From contig CABRIF010000025.1 in the NCBI GenBank assembly GCA_902470925.1, positions 1 through 24,414 of the forward strand: 24,414 nt of DNA, in the 5' to 3' direction. This DNA is from an uncultured Collinsella sp. Lineage in GTDB: Bacteria; Actinomycetota; Coriobacteriia; Coriobacteriales; Coriobacteriaceae. The position numbers and the translations under genes were made by a program. Each line of letters starts with the position of its first letter. The first letter of the stretch is position 1. Below the pieces are notes generated by a model, which worked only from the letters and a program-made list of their open reading frames with translations, was not told the DNA's origin and did no database searches. Below are positions 23,152 through 24,414 of the stretch, piece by piece.

Positions 23152-23366
23152 TTGGCTGGGAAACACTCGAGCAGCAGCGAGAAACATTCATCGCCCACAC
23201 GGCGTTGCAAATCCAGATGGAGAACCCCGCTCGGTTCAACGAGGCGGACCCCCTCGGGTTCGAGCAGGCCCAGAAGGAAGCCCTTTCGGCAGCGAAGGAG
23301 CAGGCATCGCTTTACGACGCGTTCCTGCAGAACCTGAAAGAGGGCAACAATGAGATGGAGGAGTAG
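23148..23366 (+). CDS. Small acidic, probably coiled-coil protein of unknown function (72 residues)
   Basis: The start overlaps the stop of the preceding small gene (ATGA), and the end overlaps the next gene by 17 bases. The protein is acidic and rich in Glu, Gln and Ala, and residues 35-70 look like a single amphipathic helix or coiled coil. No family is recognised. Size and coupling to the 48-residue protein recall small paired proteins such as toxin-antitoxin or secretion-partner genes, but nothing in the sequence proves either. Confidence 0.65.
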   Translation: MIGWETLEQQRETFIAHTALQIQMENPARFNEADPLGFEQAQKEALSAAKEQASLYDAFLQNLKEGNNEMEE

Positions 23367-23883
23367 GCTATTAACCGCGGGTTGGATCATATTCGGAATT
23401 GGATCGTGCTTGTTCCTGCGGCATCTATGGTTCGTAGAAACGCCTCAGATGGGCCAAGGAGCATTTCTCCCTCTTGCTCATGACGCGTTTCTTGCAATCG
23501 CCGATCCAGATCGTGCAGAAATGCACTACCTCTGGAACCCCGATCACACGGAAGAGCTTCAACAGGCACCAGGCGTTACCAAAGTTGTACTCGAAGCGCT
23601 TGAGCCAGTACCGTTTCCTCCGGTTCAGATGGTCGATCATATCGTTATAGACGGTATCGCGATCAGGCCTTCTGAACGCGACGACCCCGTGAAGGGGCCG
23701 ATTCTCGCCCGCGTGTTGCAGGATGCCAGCCAGATCGAATGGCAACTGCTGTGGCGGCGGGCCCTGACGGGGACCGCCGCGTGGGCGGCGGCGCTGGCCG
23801 CCATTGGGCTGGCCACATGGCGCGTGAGGCGGGCGGCGAAAGCGGGGAGCCGCGGGGAGGGAAGCGATGAAATGGATTCGTAG
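23350..23883 (+). CDS. Membrane protein of unknown function, first of two tandem paralogues
   Basis: The 177-residue protein has an N-terminal hydrophobic helix (about 8-28), an extracytoplasmic-looking middle region of about 110 residues, and a C-terminal hydrophobic helix (TGTAAWAAALAAIGLATWRV) with a basic cytoplasmic tail. WFVETP follows the first helix. The next gene encodes a related protein with WFVETPPWG and an almost identical DDPVKGPILARVLQDA segment before the second helix. No known family is recognised. The start overlaps the upstream gene by 17 bases, and the end overlaps the downstream gene by 17 bases. Confidence 0.75.
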   Translation: MRWRSRLLTAGWIIFGIGSCLFLRHLWFVETPQMGQGAFLPLAHDAFLAIADPDRAEMHYLWNPDHTEELQQAPGVTKVVLEALEPVPFPPVQMVDHIVIDGIAIRPSERDDPVKGPILARVLQDASQIEWQLLWRRALTGTAAWAAALAAIGLATWRVRRAAKAGSRGEGSDEMDS

Positions 23884-24367
23884 GGCGACGGTGGGCCTTT
23901 GGGCCTTCTTCACCGTGGCATCTTGCGCATTTCTTTGGTCGGTCTGGTTCGTGGAGACGCCTCCGTGGGGAACGCGCTCTTTCCTGCCGACTGCTAGGGA
24001 AGCATATTGCAAGCCCGCGCTGCCGTACCGCCAGGACGATGATTACCTTTGGGGCACCCTATATGACAAGGTTGCCTTTTTCCTGGAGGACAGGGGCCAC
24101 GTGCAGTCACTCGAGGCGGCACCCGGTGTCGAGCGCGTCTCCCTCGATGACCCACAAATAGACCTGTTCAACACGGTTCAGCCCGTCGATTTTATCGTGG
24201 CCGACGGCACAACGGTTCACCGCAACGACTGGGACGACCCCGTGAAGGGGCCGATTCTCGCGCGCGTGCTGCAGGACGCCGCCCGGATCGAGTGGGGCAT
24301 GCTGTGGGACCGGGCGCTGGCAGGGACCGCGGCGTGGGCGGCGGCGCTGGCCGCCATGGGGCTGGCC
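23680..24367 (+). repeat. 135-bp direct repeat shared by the two paralogous genes
   Basis: The segment 23680-23814 recurs at 24233-24367, 553 bp away, with about 85% identity by hand count and the first 29 bases identical. The repeat covers the DDPVKGPILARVLQDA motif and the second hydrophobic helix. The rest of the two genes is clearly more diverged. Confidence 0.8.
23867..24366 (+). CDS. Second tandem paralogue of the membrane protein (3' end cut by the contig end)
   Basis: The frame opens with MKWIRRATVGLWAFF and contains an N-terminal hydrophobic helix, WFVETPPWG, a middle region unlike that of its neighbour, then DDPVKGPILARVLQDA and the start of the second helix. It has about 166 genuine codons. 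Past 24366 the frame continues only through adapter sequence (giving CLLYTSPSPRD), so its true end is missing. It would be expected to end about 10-20 residues later if it matches its neighbour. Function is unknown. Confidence 0.7.
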
Positions 24368-24414
24368 TGTCTCTTATACACATCTCCGAGCCCACGAGAC
24401 GTAGAGGAATCTCG
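24367..24414. other. Illumina Nextera adapter with i7 index (assembly artefact)
   Basis: CTGTCTCTTATACACATCT (24367-24385) is the Tn5 mosaic end used in Nextera kits, CCGAGCCCACGAGAC (24386-24400) the read-2 adapter, GTAGAGGA (24401-24408) an i7 index (N712 in the standard set, from memory) and ATCTCG (24409-24414) the start of the P7 sequence. It is not part of the genome. Confidence 0.98.

Noticed and set aside
24192..24395. Minus-strand frame starting MGSEMCIRDR
   Set aside because: The start is encoded by adapter sequence, and the rest is the antisense of the second paralogue.
1..24414. Looked for CRISPR arrays, tRNA/rRNA genes, insertion sequences and phage genes
   Set aside because: No regularly spaced repeat-spacer array, RNA gene, transposase or phage structural gene was seen.

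Overview
The window is high-GC, gene-dense bacterial DNA. Nearly all genes lie on the minus strand with short gaps. An LPXTG-anchored surface protein (1-174), an actinobacterial-style glutamine synthetase homologue and an OmpR-type regulator resembling GlnR point to a Gram-positive actinobacterium. The layout suggests a gut Coriobacteriia relative (Collinsella-like), but that is inference, not proof. The last 48 bases are not genomic: they are an Illumina Nextera adapter with an i7 index, so this is the end of an assembled contig.

Left part (1-2483): the tail of an LPXTG surface protein with its terminator, then, on the minus strand, a glutamine synthetase homologue followed by a GlnR-like orphan response regulator. 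The synthetase homologue lacks several metal ligands normally conserved in the family. A promoter with an adjacent GlnR-box-like direct repeat lies upstream of the synthetase gene.

Central part (2625-19317): a pectin/galacturonate utilisation locus. In transcription order it has a LacI-family regulator; uxaC-uxaB-(terminator)-uxaA; a GH28 polygalacturonase; a GPH-type sugar symporter; and, behind another terminator, an alpha/beta-hydrolase esterase, a 989-residue protein joining pectin methylesterase, an alpha/beta-hydrolase and an SGNH esterase, a GH105 unsaturated galacturonyl hydrolase and a TIM-barrel isomerase. None of the degradative enzymes shows a signal peptide. The likely scheme is import of methylated and acetylated oligogalacturonides, cytoplasmic de-esterification and hydrolysis, and conversion of galacturonate through tagaturonate and altronate to 2-keto-3-deoxygluconate. 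KDG kinase, KDPG aldolase and KduI/KduD are not in the window. Three promoters (symporter, GH28, uxaC) carry paired palindromes GGTGAACGTTCACC, and the regulator's own promoter carries a degenerate one. Upstream of each of the three operator pairs is a second shared element, two 9-mers exactly 21 bp apart. Between GH28 and uxaA lie a small predicted membrane protein and a cluster of palindromic repeats.

Right part (19492-24366): a class III fructose-1,6-bisphosphatase, a fusion of a GIY-YIG nuclease domain with an AlkD-like DNA alkylation repair domain, and on the plus strand four overlapping genes of unknown function. The last two of these are tandem paralogues, the second cut by the contig end.
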